Below, piece by piece: positions 9,133 through 16,681 of a stretch of 64,000 nt of DNA (the first letter of the stretch is position 1; every line of letters begins with the position of its first letter). The position numbers and the translations under genes are program-made. The stretch is from DATFVJ01 sp963820395. Its GTDB lineage: Bacteria; Actinomycetota; Actinomycetes; Streptosporangiales; Streptosporangiaceae. Location of the stretch: NCBI GenBank assembly GCA_963820395.1, contig CAWGAE010000021.1, positions 1 through 64,000 of the forward strand, read 5' to 3'. A model generated the notes under the pieces. It saw nothing but the letters and a program-made list of their open reading frames with translations, made no database searches and had not been told where the DNA came from.

Positions 9133-9298
9133 TTGTGGGCGGCACTGCGCAGCCTGCTGATCGCGGCGGTCCTGGTGGTTTCTCTATTACGTGCTTCCGC
9201 TGGACCGGCCGTGGGATTCCGACACCGCGGTGCGTCTGCTGATTGGCCTGCTGGTCTTCGCGGGCGTCATGGTGTGGGCCGTCAGGACCATCGCTACC
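9133..9298 (+). pseudogene. potassium-channel-like protein, N-terminal part
   Basis: From TTG 9133, LWAALRSLLIAAVLVVSL continues after a frameshift near 9188 as YYVLPLDRPWDSDTAVRLL, then GLLVFAGVMVWAVRTIA. This is the first two membrane segments of small two-pore-type actinobacterial ion channels. The sequence leaves the family at about 9298. The rest of the same family (selectivity filter and C-terminus) lies immediately downstream on the opposite strand. Confidence 0.5.
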
Positions 9299-9452
9299 CG
9301 CCGCCACCGCAAGCACCCGCAGGGCGCCCCGTGCCAGCGCCCAAAAGCGCGAGGTCGGCGAGCATCTGGACGATGAGCACCACCCGGACGGTCTCGGATT
9401 TGGCGGTGATGTCGCCGAAACCTACCGTTGTGAAGACGGTCACCGTGGCGTC
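9294..9452 (-). pseudogene. potassium-channel-like protein, filter and C-terminal part, inverted
   Basis: On the minus strand, TVFTTVGFGDITAKSETVR (about 9443-9387) is a K+-channel selectivity-filter region with the TVGFGD signature, followed by VVLIVQMLADLALLGAGTG. The fragment is head-to-head with the N-terminal half on the plus strand at 9133-9298. That is what results if the 3' part of one gene was inverted in place. The segment between the second membrane helix and the filter is missing. Confidence 0.6.
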
Positions 9453-9565
9453 GCGTCTTCGATGGCGCAACAAGCGATCAGCCCGAGCCGTGGAGCATCC
9501 GCCGCGCGCAGGAGTCGGCAGGCGCCTGGCAGGGGCGGTGTTCGCCCCGCGGCGGCGTGATGGAC

Positions 9566-10762
9566 TCACAGATCATTGTCTTCAACGGCTCCTGCAGCTG
9601 CGCCACGTCCGTTAGCGTTAGCCGGCTCCGGGTGGGAAGGATCGCGGCATGTCGCTTGATCGCCAGGGGGACGGCGCCCGGAGACGAGCTTGGCGCTCAT
9701 CTTGATCGCCTTGACCGCGCTCGTGGCGCCTGCCTCCAACGTCAGACCGGCAACGAACAAGACGATGCCGGGGATGAGCAGCGCGCGCGAGCCGAGCATC
9801 AGTAGCCCGATGCGGCCGAGGACGTACGGCGGGGTGCAGACGACCGCGCCGATTGCCCCGCTCACGGCGGTGGCGGCCAGCTTGTCCCGTCTCGAATAGG
9901 TGGTCTTCATGCCGGTGAGCCGCGACGGCACCGCCACGTAACAGACCATCATCACGGCAATGACGATGCTGAGCGAGAGCGCGAACCACCACAGCCCCCA
10001 GCGGACGAAGACCACGGTGGCAAGGCCGAGGCAAATGCCGATGGCCGCCCCCCACCCCAAGATGACAGTGAGGTGCGCCCTGGCCTCGCGGAACGCCGGC
10101 CTGATCACTGGCGGGCCCGGTTTGGCGATCGCGAACGCGAAGACGGCGTTCAGGAAGAAACTGGCCGCGGTGATCGCGGCAATGCCGAGCACGATCGGGA
10201 CCCTGACCGGCCCTTGCACCACGTGGAACGTCTTCCCGTGCAGCACATGGGCCTTCAGATCGAACATCGCGGCCCAGATCCACATCGCCGGGAGCACCTG
10301 GATCAGGGTCAGCCGCCAGTTGGAGAAGAGCAGCTTCAGACCCTCGAAGAGCATGACGAATGCGCCGACGGCGAGCGCGGCGGGGGCGAGCAGCCGCCGG
10401 GACTGGCTCAGCTGCAAAACCGCCCGCTCCACAGTCGCCTCGTCGCTATCCCGGATGGCGCGGATGAACCGGCGGACCTGAGCACCCGCGGCAACCCGGC
10501 GCGGCGCGGGCTGTTCGCCCGCGGCCTTTCGGAGCGCTTCGCCGTGGGTTTGCGGGAGGGCTCCGTCGTGGGCTCGTGGGAGGGCTTCGCTGCGGCCTTC
10601 CGGGAAGCCTTCGCCGCGAGCCTCCGCTACCGCTTCCCCGGGAGCCTGCGGGAGATTCTCGCCGCCGTACCGGGGGAATGCGGCCTGGCCCGCCGCGCCG
10701 ACCCCAGTGGCGTCAGCCGGATGCCCTGCTGCCCGCTCACACCCGTTTTCCTCGATGGCCAC
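9566..10762 (-). CDS. multi-pass membrane protein of unknown function
   Basis: A 398-residue protein. Residues 1-110 are polar and glycine/alanine/glutamate rich with imperfect 8-11 residue repeats (GEALPRAHDGALPQTHGEAL). The rest contains about eight hydrophobic segments (for example LLAPAALAVGAFVMLFEGLK, VLGIAAITAASFFLNAVF, WGLWWFALSLSIVIAVMM). The start is GTG 10762, 8 nt after GGAGGGG. Conserved-looking charged residues occur between helices, but no catalytic motif is recognised. It is probably an intact integral membrane protein. Confidence 0.6.
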   Translation of the reverse strand: MAIEENGCERAAGHPADATGVGAAGQAAFPRYGGENLPQAPGEAVAEARGEGFPEGRSEALPRAHDGALPQTHGEALRKAAGEQPAPRRVAAGAQVRRFIRAIRDSDEATVERAVLQLSQSRRLLAPAALAVGAFVMLFEGLKLLFSNWRLTLIQVLPAMWIWAAMFDLKAHVLHGKTFHVVQGPVRVPIVLGIAAITAASFFLNAVFAFAIAKPGPPVIRPAFREARAHLTVILGWGAAIGICLGLATVVFVRWGLWWFALSLSIVIAVMMVCYVAVPSRLTGMKTTYSRRDKLAATAVSGAIGAVVCTPPYVLGRIGLLMLGSRALLIPGIVLFVAGLTLEAGATSAVKAIKMSAKLVSGRRPPGDQATCRDPSHPEPANANGRGAAAGAVEDNDL

Positions 10763-10864
10763 TGCCCGCCCCTCCTTCCGAGCAGCCGTGAAGCGACCGC
10801 AACCAGGTCCGGGGGTGCCGAGCACGCCGATACTGCGGCCGGACCAGTCCCTCTTTGTCTGGCG

Positions 10865-11166
10865 CTAGGCTGGCCGAGCCTTGGCTGTGCGTTGATAGCA
10901 CAGATTCCGGCGTTTTGTCCCAGGCGGCCAGGCGAGGGCGCGAGCGTGGTTTTCCCGGGCAAGACGTGCCGACGCGGCCAGCACGATCCCGCCGATAATC
11001 ACCTGCTCGCGGAAGCAGCGACTGGGGAGAAGACGCGTCACAGCATCCAGCTCGATCCCAAACGTGATCAATGGTGATGGCTCGTTGCCCACGACTCCCG
11101 CGCTCCCGAGATCACGGCTCCCGACGCACTATTGGCATCCTGCCCTGATCCAACTTCAATCGTCAT
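10865..11166 (-). pseudogene. small hypothetical protein, frameshifted, under a DosR-like promoter
   Basis: ATG 11166 (MTIEVGSGQDANSASG), preceded by GGGGCGAG, starts a frame ending at 11068. Overlapping it, a second frame (10865-11092) carries LPSRCFREQVIIGGIVLAAS, ARLARENHARALAW and a basic tail, plausible as one membrane-associated helix. Read together they could be one 95-residue protein with a frameshift near 11080. The gene lies about 100 bp downstream of the conserved promoter segment 11217-11281. Confidence 0.35.
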
Positions 11167-11216
11167 CTCGCCCCTTACCCGGGCGACGGCGTGAGCTTCG
11201 TTGACCCTGCAAACCC

Positions 11217-11281
11217 AAGCTGTCCGGACCTGCCGCACCAGGCCAGAGCGGGTCGGCCCCTGTGCCGGGGACCTAGGTCCC
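11217..11281 (-). promoter_or_regulatory. DosR-like box, perfect palindrome
   Basis: GGGACCTAGGTCCC at 11268-11281 is a perfect 14-bp palindrome of the GGGAC...GTCCC type. It is preceded by a 51-bp block nearly identical to 5256-5307. The site faces the small gene at 10865-11166 on the minus strand. Similar boxes upstream of dormancy genes bind the response regulator DosR/DevR in mycobacteria and Streptomyces; no such regulator gene lies in this window. Confidence 0.45.
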
Positions 11282-11395
11282 GGTCCCGGAGCCTCTCGCC
11301 CCACCGGCCACGCGCTCGGACCGGATGCCGCAGCCGGTGCGCGCGCACCGCGGCCAAGGCGCTGCGGTCCAGCGCGATGACACGCCTCCCCGCAA

Positions 11396-11569
11396 TTGTT
11401 CGCCAACGCCAATACGTTCCGCGGCGAGATCAGGCGGCTGACCCGGGCCGACCCGCCACCGACCTGGATCGTGATCGCGGCCGAGCCGGTGACCGACGTG
11501 GACACCACCGCGTCCGACGTGCTCGAGGACCTGGACGACGCGCTCAACGCGCAGCGCATCAGCCTCTGA
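11396..11569 (+). pseudogene. SulP-type STAS domain remnant
   Basis: LFANANTFRGEIRRLTR, PTWIVIAAEPVTDVDTTASD and LEDLDDALNAQRISL match the STAS domain at the C-terminus of SulP anion transporters, ending at TGA 11567-11569. No transporter domain precedes it and the last part of the STAS domain is missing. It is an isolated gene scrap. Confidence 0.6.
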
Positions 11570-12032
11570 CAGCGGATCTTGGGCACCTGCCAGTTCCCGC
11601 CTTGTCCGTGGCGATCGAGACCAACCCCGCATACGGATACGCCACACAGGCGCCAAGTTGCGGCAGGCAAGGTCAGACGCTGCCGCGCGCCCAGTCAAGA
11701 TCGTGATCTTCCGTTTAGAGATGAAGAGTGCCTGTATGATCACGACTTGCCGGTGGCCCTTGGTAGGCCGTGCCAACCCGCCGCACATGAGGCGGTCCGC
11801 GCGTGTTGATGCCCGATAGGGAGATCGCCGGATACCACCGTGCGGTCGGCAAGGGCACGCATCGGCCGCGTAGTCGCTGGCATCGCGTCTTCTCGAAAGG
11901 CGAGGATGGCACGTCAACCATCGTCGGCGTCACCCGTTCACCGTGACGCCGGACATCCCCTTAATGTCAACGACGTCCGTCAGTCGTGCACCGCGGTAGC
12001 GGCGGCCGCTGCTCTGCTGGCCCCTTTCGCGT
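11570..12032. other. gap without recognisable gene
   Basis: No credible coding frame. The only structure noticed is an 8-bp inverted pair, TCGTGATC (about 11702) and GATCACGA (about 11738), with a 28-nt loop. Confidence 0.4.
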
Positions 12033-12449
12033 TCAGGCCAGGATCTTAGCCTTCTCACGTTCGAACTCCGCGGCTGTGATGACTCCGCGGTCGCGAAGGT
12101 CGGCGAGCTTGGCCAGTTGGTCCGCGGAGCTGGCCGGCGATGCCGATGCCGTCTCCTGGACATAGCTACGGAACGCCGCGTCCTGGGCCTGAGCCCGCTG
12201 CGCGGCCCGCTCGTGCATGCTCCCGCCGCGGGCGATCAGGTAGACCAGGACGCCTACCAGCGGGATGAACAGCACGAAGAGAAACCACAGGGCCTTGGCC
12301 CAACCGGACAGATCATGGCTGCGGAATATGTCGACGAACACCGCGATCAGGATCCAGATCCAGATCACCCACAGGAAGATTATGAAGATCGTCCAGAACA
12401 GGGACAGAAGAGGATAGGTATAGGAGCTGGCGGCGATATGGTCATGCAT
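12033..12449 (-). CDS. PLDc_N/SHOCT-domain membrane protein
   Basis: A 138-residue protein with two strong membrane segments. The first is in the N-terminal third (LLSLFWTIFIIFLWVIWIWI). The second follows DLSGWAKALW and continues LFVLFIPLVGVLVYLIARGG, a PLDc_N-type pattern. The C-terminus is a SHOCT domain (ADQLAKLADLRDRGVITAAE followed by FEREKAKIL). ATG 12449 is chosen because GAGGAG lies 6 nt upstream; an ATG six bases earlier overlaps that site. SHOCT proteins are common stress-associated membrane proteins in actinobacteria with undefined function. It appears intact and monocistronic. Confidence 0.75.
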   Translation of the reverse strand: MHDHIAASSYTYPLLSLFWTIFIIFLWVIWIWILIAVFVDIFRSHDLSGWAKALWFLFVLFIPLVGVLVYLIARGGSMHERAAQRAQAQDAAFRSYVQETASASPASSADQLAKLADLRDRGVITAAEFEREKAKILA

Positions 12450-12639
12450 GGACATCTCCTCGGCAAGAAGCGATGCCGTCAAGTCCCCGGGCGCGCGAGC
12501 GTCACGGGCGACATGAGGCGCTATGATCATACTGAGGCCAGCGGTACGCGTCACTACCTAGAAGCCGCAGAGGAAGTTCGCATCGGCACAGGGGCTATTC
12601 GGGTGCTTGGTTTCCCGCGCGATCCAGGCAAGGCAGTCG

Positions 12640-13070
12640 GGGTTTCCGCCGAGGGCCAGAGCGGGCGACCCGGTCATTGAGTCTCGCGGGCCCGCCCGGA
12701 CGCCTTTTCGCCCCGACCTCGCCTCCTCGCCTGAACAACCAGTGCCGCATTCGTTAACCAGAGCGACCCAGCCCCTTGGCTCCACCCGCACTACCAGGCT
12801 TCACAGCTGCTACGGGCCAGTCCGCCAGCGTGCCCCCGCGACCGGTACTCAGCCCCGCACGGTTTCCTCCGCTTGGGGTTCTCCCTCTCGCCGCCACCCC
12901 TGGCGTCAGTTTCGGGCGACACCTTCGCACGTTCCACATGAGAGCCTCGTCCGGGCTCATGCTGCCTGTACGCCGGACACCGCCTGGGCGGTAAACGGGT
13001 ATCCCCCCAGACTCCTCCCGGGACAAAGTTCCGGCCCCGGTTTCGATGTAATCTAAATCACTTTCGACGC
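12640..13070 (-). mobile_element. second group II intron 5' remnant
   Basis: On the minus strand this segment matches 16690-17055, the 5' RNA part of the neighbouring group II intron, over most of its length. Shared blocks include GGCAGCATGAGCCCGG, GGCGGCGAGAGGGAG and GGAGCCAAGGGGC, with about 25-30% divergence. No reverse transcriptase gene follows it. It is directly downstream of the first intron's domain VI, so two introns or copies lie head-to-tail and this one is a 5' stump. Confidence 0.55.
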
Positions 13071-13093
13071 GTCAGCGACAGATATTTCCTACG

Positions 13094-13166
13094 CCGGGTA
13101 GGCGGCGGGAGCCTCCCCCGCCGCCCCCCACAGATCCGGACGTGAGCCTCTCAGCTCATCCGGCTC
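13094..13166 (-). ncRNA. group II intron domains V and VI
   Basis: Minus strand 13166-13133 reads GAGCCGGATGAGCTGAGAGG then CTCACGTCCGGATC. This is a 34-nt domain V hairpin with the characteristic GAGC start and a central bulge. It lies 15 bases after the maturase stop. It is followed by a GC stem (GGCGGCGGGGGAGGCTCCCG...) consistent with domain VI. Confidence 0.65.
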
Positions 13167-13180
13167 GTGCCGTCCAGTCG

Positions 13181-13841
13181 TCAGGACGCGTAACGCAGCT
13201 TCCAGTGCACGAACAATCCAGGTGCCCGCTTCCGGACCCCGGTCAGCCACGCCCACGCACGTTTATCACTGCGCTCCAGCCGCTTGTACTTCCGCCTCGC
13301 CCACCGCACCAGATGGCGATCGATGCGTTTGCACAGCGGGATCACCGCGGTCGGGTAGAACGCGGTGAAATACGCGAGCCAGCCCCCTACTACCGGGTTG
13401 ATCTCCCGTGCGAGGTCATCGAGGGTAAAGGTAGTGCGCCGGTGGATCCGCCGGGAATGCACCCGGCGGCTCATATCCGTCAGCTTCCCCAGGGCCACGG
13501 CCGGAAGGAAGCCAGTGAAGGCCTCCTTTGCGGCCTTGTCGTAGGCTTTCCGGGGCCGGAACATGTAACCGCAGAACGTGAACGAGACAGGTCCGTCCCA
13601 CGGGCTACGGCGCCTGCTGTCGCGGCAGTACACGATCCGCGTCTTGGCAGGGTGGAGCTCCAGGCCCAGGCTGGCGAGCCGACGGGCAACCGCATCCCGC
13701 ACCTGGCGGGCACGGCCTTCACTGACGCAGTGGATCACCGCATCGTCTGCGAAGCGTTCGAACGAGATTCCCGGGTATTCCCGTGTCATCCAAGTATCGA
13801 AGCCATAATGCAGGAAAAGATTGGCGAGCAGCGGGGAGCTC
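13181..13841 (-). pseudogene. group II intron reverse transcriptase/maturase, C-terminal half
   Basis: From the insertion point the frame reads SSPLLANLFLHYGFDTW, then the catalytic ERFADDAVIH (the YADD motif with Phe). It continues through the thumb/maturase X domain (TFTLDDLAREINPVVGGWLA) to a C-terminus ending KLRYAS, with no HNH endonuclease domain. It joins seamlessly with 16088-16681 once the serine-recombinase element is removed, so the break is a clean insertion and not decay. Confidence 0.8.
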
Positions 13842-15491
13842 ACGCCCCCAACGCAATAGATAACCTGCGCGATGGTCACTCTCCGTGTCGGGCTCGGTCT
13901 CGGGTCGGCCGGTGCTGGCTGCGCGGGTGGGGATGCGGTGCCGGATGGTGATCTTCTCGGGGCCGATGAGGATGTCCTTGACGAGCAGGCGCAGTACGCG
14001 CTGGCGTTGTCCGGTGTCGGCGGTGGCGACGTTGCCGTGCAGCTGGGTGAGGAAGCCTTCGAGGCTGTCGGCGAGCTTGAGGTAGGCGTCGTGGTCGGCG
14101 AGCTGGGCGTCGAGGGCGTCTATCTGCCCGCGCAGGCTGGCTTCTTTGGCCCGCAGGTGCGGCATCCGGGCGCGCAGCTCGTCGATGGTGATCAGCTGCT
14201 CGGAGTACGCCTCGATCATGGCGGTGATGGAGGTGGCGGCCCTGGCGAGCTCGGTCTCCAGGCGTTTGCGCTGGCTGGTGACCGGGTCGGAGGTGCGGGC
14301 CTGCTGGAGGCGCTTGCTGATCTCGGCGCGGATCAGCGCCGGGTCGGCGAGCAGGCCGGTGATGTGGTCCCAGACGACCTGGTCGAGGTAGTCGGCGCGG
14401 ACCGGCTGGTTGTGGCAGACCCGGCCGCCTTCGTAGCGGTAGTCGTCGGAGCCCAGGCACCGGTAGTAGTAGATCTTCTTGCTTGTGGTCCGGGTGGAGG
14501 TGCGGTAGTAGCCGTATCCGCAGGCCGAGCAGGCGGCCAGGCTCTGTAGCAGGGAGGGGACCTTAGTGTTGCGGGCGGCGTAGCGCTTGTTGTCTTCCAG
14601 GCGCTGCCCGGCGCGGGCGAAGGTGTCCTGGGTCACGATTGGCGGAACGGCGATCTCGAGCCATTCTTCGCGGGGCCGGTCCACTGCCTTGACCGGGCGC
14701 GGCACCGAGCGTCCCTGCAGGCGGGCGATGCGGTTCAGTCCCGGCTGCTCATGCACGATCTGGGTCTTGCCGAATACCGCCTTCCCGGCGTAGGCGGGGT
14801 TGCGCAGCATGCCCCAGATCACCGACCGGTCCCAGCGGTGCTTGCCGGTGCGGGTGGGGACGTCCTGGCTGGCCAGCCAGCGGGCCAGGTCGGCGATCGC
14901 GGCGCCGTCGTCGGCGTAGCGGCGGAACATCTCCGCCACCAGGACCGCCTCATGCTCGATGATCTCGTAGGCGGCCCCGGCGTGGTCGCTCTTGCGGACG
15001 TACCGGTAGCCGAACGGGGCACCCGACAGCACGTTCACCGACCCGGTCCGGGCGCGGTGGGCCTTGCCGCGCCGGTAGCGCTCCATCAGCTGGGCTTTCT
15101 CGTATTCGGCGAACATGCCCTGGAACTGCACCAGCAGCTGGTCTTCAGGCGTATCGCCGCGAGGGCCCTTGACGAACTCCACCCGCACCCCGGCGCGGGC
15201 GAACTCCTCGATCAGCAGCGCCTGGTAGGCGAACTTGCGGGCCAGCCGGTCCGGCGAGTAGCACAGCACCACGTCCACGCATCCCTGGGCGATCAGGTCG
15301 CGCAGCGCCTCCAGGGCCGGGCGGACCAGCGTCGCGCCCGAGTGCCCCTCGTCCTCGAATACCCACTCCCCGGGCAGGTCAGCCCCCAGCTGCCTGGCGT
15401 GATCGCGCAACGCCGCTGTCTGCGACCCGATCGTCTGGTCCTTCTTCTGCCGGGCGCTCGATACCCGGGCGTAGATCGCCGCGCTCGTCAC
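13719..15491 (-). CDS. large serine recombinase of a mobile element
   Basis: Starts at GTG 15491. Residues 1-150 are the catalytic resolvase domain with YARVSS (catalytic Ser11). A Recombinase domain spans about 155-290. A zinc ribbon uses Cys321, Cys324, Cys345 and Cys359. A coiled coil covers 395-475, followed by a basic region to about 530. It should integrate and excise the element at its inverted half-sites. Codon 550 spans the crossover core at 13842-13843, so residues 551-590 come from the flanking intron DNA. In a circular form the C-terminus would be different. The family usually needs no host factors. Confidence 0.85.
   Translation of the reverse strand: MTSAAIYARVSSARQKKDQTIGSQTAALRDHARQLGADLPGEWVFEDEGHSGATLVRPALEALRDLIAQGCVDVVLCYSPDRLARKFAYQALLIEEFARAGVRVEFVKGPRGDTPEDQLLVQFQGMFAEYEKAQLMERYRRGKAHRARTGSVNVLSGAPFGYRYVRKSDHAGAAYEIIEHEAVLVAEMFRRYADDGAAIADLARWLASQDVPTRTGKHRWDRSVIWGMLRNPAYAGKAVFGKTQIVHEQPGLNRIARLQGRSVPRPVKAVDRPREEWLEIAVPPIVTQDTFARAGQRLEDNKRYAARNTKVPSLLQSLAACSACGYGYYRTSTRTTSKKIYYYRCLGSDDYRYEGGRVCHNQPVRADYLDQVVWDHITGLLADPALIRAEISKRLQQARTSDPVTSQRKRLETELARAATSITAMIEAYSEQLITIDELRARMPHLRAKEASLRGQIDALDAQLADHDAYLKLADSLEGFLTQLHGNVATADTGQRQRVLRLLVKDILIGPEKITIRHRIPTRAASTGRPETEPDTESDHRAGYLLRWGRELPAARQSFPALWLRYLDDTGIPGNLVRTLRRRCGDPLRQ
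13840..13864. repeat. left terminal inverted half-site of the serine-recombinase element
   Basis: This 25-bp sequence beginning TCACGCCCCCAACGC is the exact reverse complement of 16062-16086. The element side ends in AATAGATAAC. Serine-integrase attP sites are imperfect palindromes, so after integration the two P half-sites lie at the two ends as inverted repeats, as seen here. Confidence 0.8.
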
Positions 15492-15624
15492 GGGACGGCC
15501 TTCCTTCCTGGCCGGCCCGGATACGGGCCCGCCGCTGCGGTACCAGAATTGCGTAGGCCACCGACAGATCCGTGGCCGCGTGGCGGCCGAAGACGAACTC
15601 CGTCTCGACCGCCCGGTCGCTCAC
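15379..15624 (-). CDS. small overlapping protein of the serine-recombinase element
   Basis: GTG 15624 (VSDRAVETEFVFGRHAATDL) overlaps the stop of the upstream regulator as GTGA and runs 81 codons, the last 37 overlapping the recombinase start in another frame. The first 45 residues (VAYAILVPQRRARIRAG) look like real protein, the rest like read-through of the recombinase frame. I do not recognise it. The overlaps suggest a coupled operon in which this frame helps deliver ribosomes to the recombinase start. Confidence 0.4.
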   Translation of the reverse strand: MSDRAVETEFVFGRHAATDLSVAYAILVPQRRARIRAGQEGRPSRDERGDLRPGIERPAEEGPDDRVADSGVARSRQAAGG

Positions 15625-15968
15625 CTGCGGGGACGGTTTCTGCGGCCCCGCTCCAGGAACTCCTCCAGCGCCTGGGCCACCACGGCGGAGATCGTGCGTC
15701 CCGACGCCTGGGCATGCTCGCGAACCGCGGCCGCCAGCCGCACCGGCAGCTTGACCGTGAACACCGTGGCCGTCTCGGGAACCCTGACCCGGCCCGATGC
15801 CACCGCCTGGTCCGCGTACCGGCGGGCCTGCCGCTGCGAGCAGCCGAACCGGCCGGCCAGCTCACGGGCGGCCTCGGCCACAGGGACACCAGCCTCCACC
15901 AGCTCAGCAGCCGCGTTGATGCGCACCGCGTACTCACCGCCGCCAGCACGAGCACGAGCACGAGCCAT
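15621..15968 (-). CDS. HTH plus ribbon-helix-helix regulator of the serine-recombinase element
   Basis: A 115-residue protein. Residues 15-50 form a helix-turn-helix (VEAGVPVAEAARELAG followed by RFGCSQRQARRYADQ). Residues 66-108 form a CopG/Arc-like ribbon-helix-helix (TVFTVKLPVRLAAAVREHAQ, then TISAVVAQALEEFLERG). It is the first gene of the element's operon, and a pair of direct TACCCGG repeats lies 15-35 bp upstream. It probably autoregulates and controls recombinase expression. The start ATG 15968 is preceded by an AT-rich TATAAC stretch. Confidence 0.65.
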   Translation of the reverse strand: MARARARAGGGEYAVRINAAAELVEAGVPVAEAARELAGRFGCSQRQARRYADQAVASGRVRVPETATVFTVKLPVRLAAAVREHAQASGRTISAVVAQALEEFLERGRRNRPRR

Positions 15969-15981
15969 GTTATAAACGTAC

Positions 15982-16003
15982 TACCCGGCATGTCATTACC
16001 CGG
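15982..16003 (-). promoter_or_regulatory. direct repeats upstream of the element operon
   Basis: TACCCGG occurs at 15982-15988 and again at 15997-16003, a 15-bp period, just upstream of the regulator start. Between them and the ATG lies an AT-rich TTATAAACG stretch unusual for this DNA. Tandem sites fit a ribbon-helix-helix operator over the element's promoter; this is inferred. Confidence 0.35.
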
Positions 16004-16061
16004 CCGCGCCGCGCCGAGGCCGTTCCAGCCGCCGGTAGCTGAGAGTGACGTCGAAGCAGAA

Positions 16062-16086
16062 GTTATCTATTGCGTTGGGGGCGTGA
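16062..16086. repeat. right terminal inverted half-site of the serine-recombinase element
   Basis: GTTATCTATTGCGTTGGGGG followed by CGTGA is the exact reverse complement of 13840-13864. The AC core follows at 16086-16087, then the interrupted intron reverse transcriptase gene. Confidence 0.8.
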
Positions 16087-16087
16087 C

Positions 16088-16681
16088 CGGACCGCCTTGC
16101 GGCGTTCCTTTCACCCTCTCGACCAGGCTGCCGTCAGGCATCAGCATCGGGGCTTTCAGCCAGCGCTCCACATACAGCAAGACCCATTTCTGGTCCGTGT
16201 GACGCGCAACCGCCTTCAGCATCAGATCCCACGGCACGGTATCGAAGAAGGACTTGACATCAAGGTCAACAACCCAGTCCCTCTTGAAGCACCGCCCCCG
16301 GCATGCCGCGACCGCATCCAGGGGTGAACGCCCGGGACGGTAACCATAAGAGTCGTCGTGGAACACCCTCTCCACGTCCGGCTCCAAGGCCATCACCGCC
16401 ACCGTCTGCGCGATCCTGTCAGCGACACTAGGAATGCCGAGTGTCCTGGTTCCTCCTTTCTTAGGTATCTCCACCGCCCGGACCGGGCCGGGAAAATACG
16501 ACCCCGACGACATGCGATTCCACAGTTTGTAAAGGTTATCCTTCAACCTCTCCTCAAACTGCGCGATCGTCACACCGTCGGCCCCGGCCGCTCCTCCGTT
16601 CTCCTTCACCTTCAGCCACGCATCCCACACATGCCGCTTGGGGATGACATGCGTCTTGCCCTGCAACCCTGGCTCATGCAT
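16088..16681 (-). pseudogene. group II intron reverse transcriptase, N-terminal half
   Basis: ATG 16681 (MHEPGLQGKTHVIPKRHV) follows GGGAGG by 9 nt. The product contains RT0-RT4 blocks: GAAGADGVTIAQFEERL, RAVEIPKKGGTRTLGIPSV, DSYGYRPGRSPLDAV, the first catalytic Asp in VVDLDVKSFFDTVPW, and VKGTPQGG at the insertion point. The frame enters the element and stops after 5-6 codons. Its other half lies at 13181-13841. Confidence 0.8.

Larger units (their letters stand above)
13842..16087 (-). mobile_element. serine-recombinase mobile element (2,244 bp) inserted in the group II intron
   Basis: The element sits inside the reverse transcriptase gene. The left flank reads GGAGCTC-AC-GCCCCC, the right flank GGGGGCGTG-AC-CGG. 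A 2-bp core AC (GT on the minus strand) is present at both ends (13842-13843 and 16086-16087), and removing one copy restores the reading frame. It carries three minus-strand genes in order: a helix-turn-helix/ribbon-helix-helix regulator, a small overlapping frame and the recombinase. No cargo genes are present, so this is a minimal self-mobilising unit. Confidence 0.8.

Noticed and set aside
14751..16202. 483-codon plus-strand frame across the recombinase operon
   Set aside because: Crosses the element boundary and lacks protein-like features; antisense shadow.
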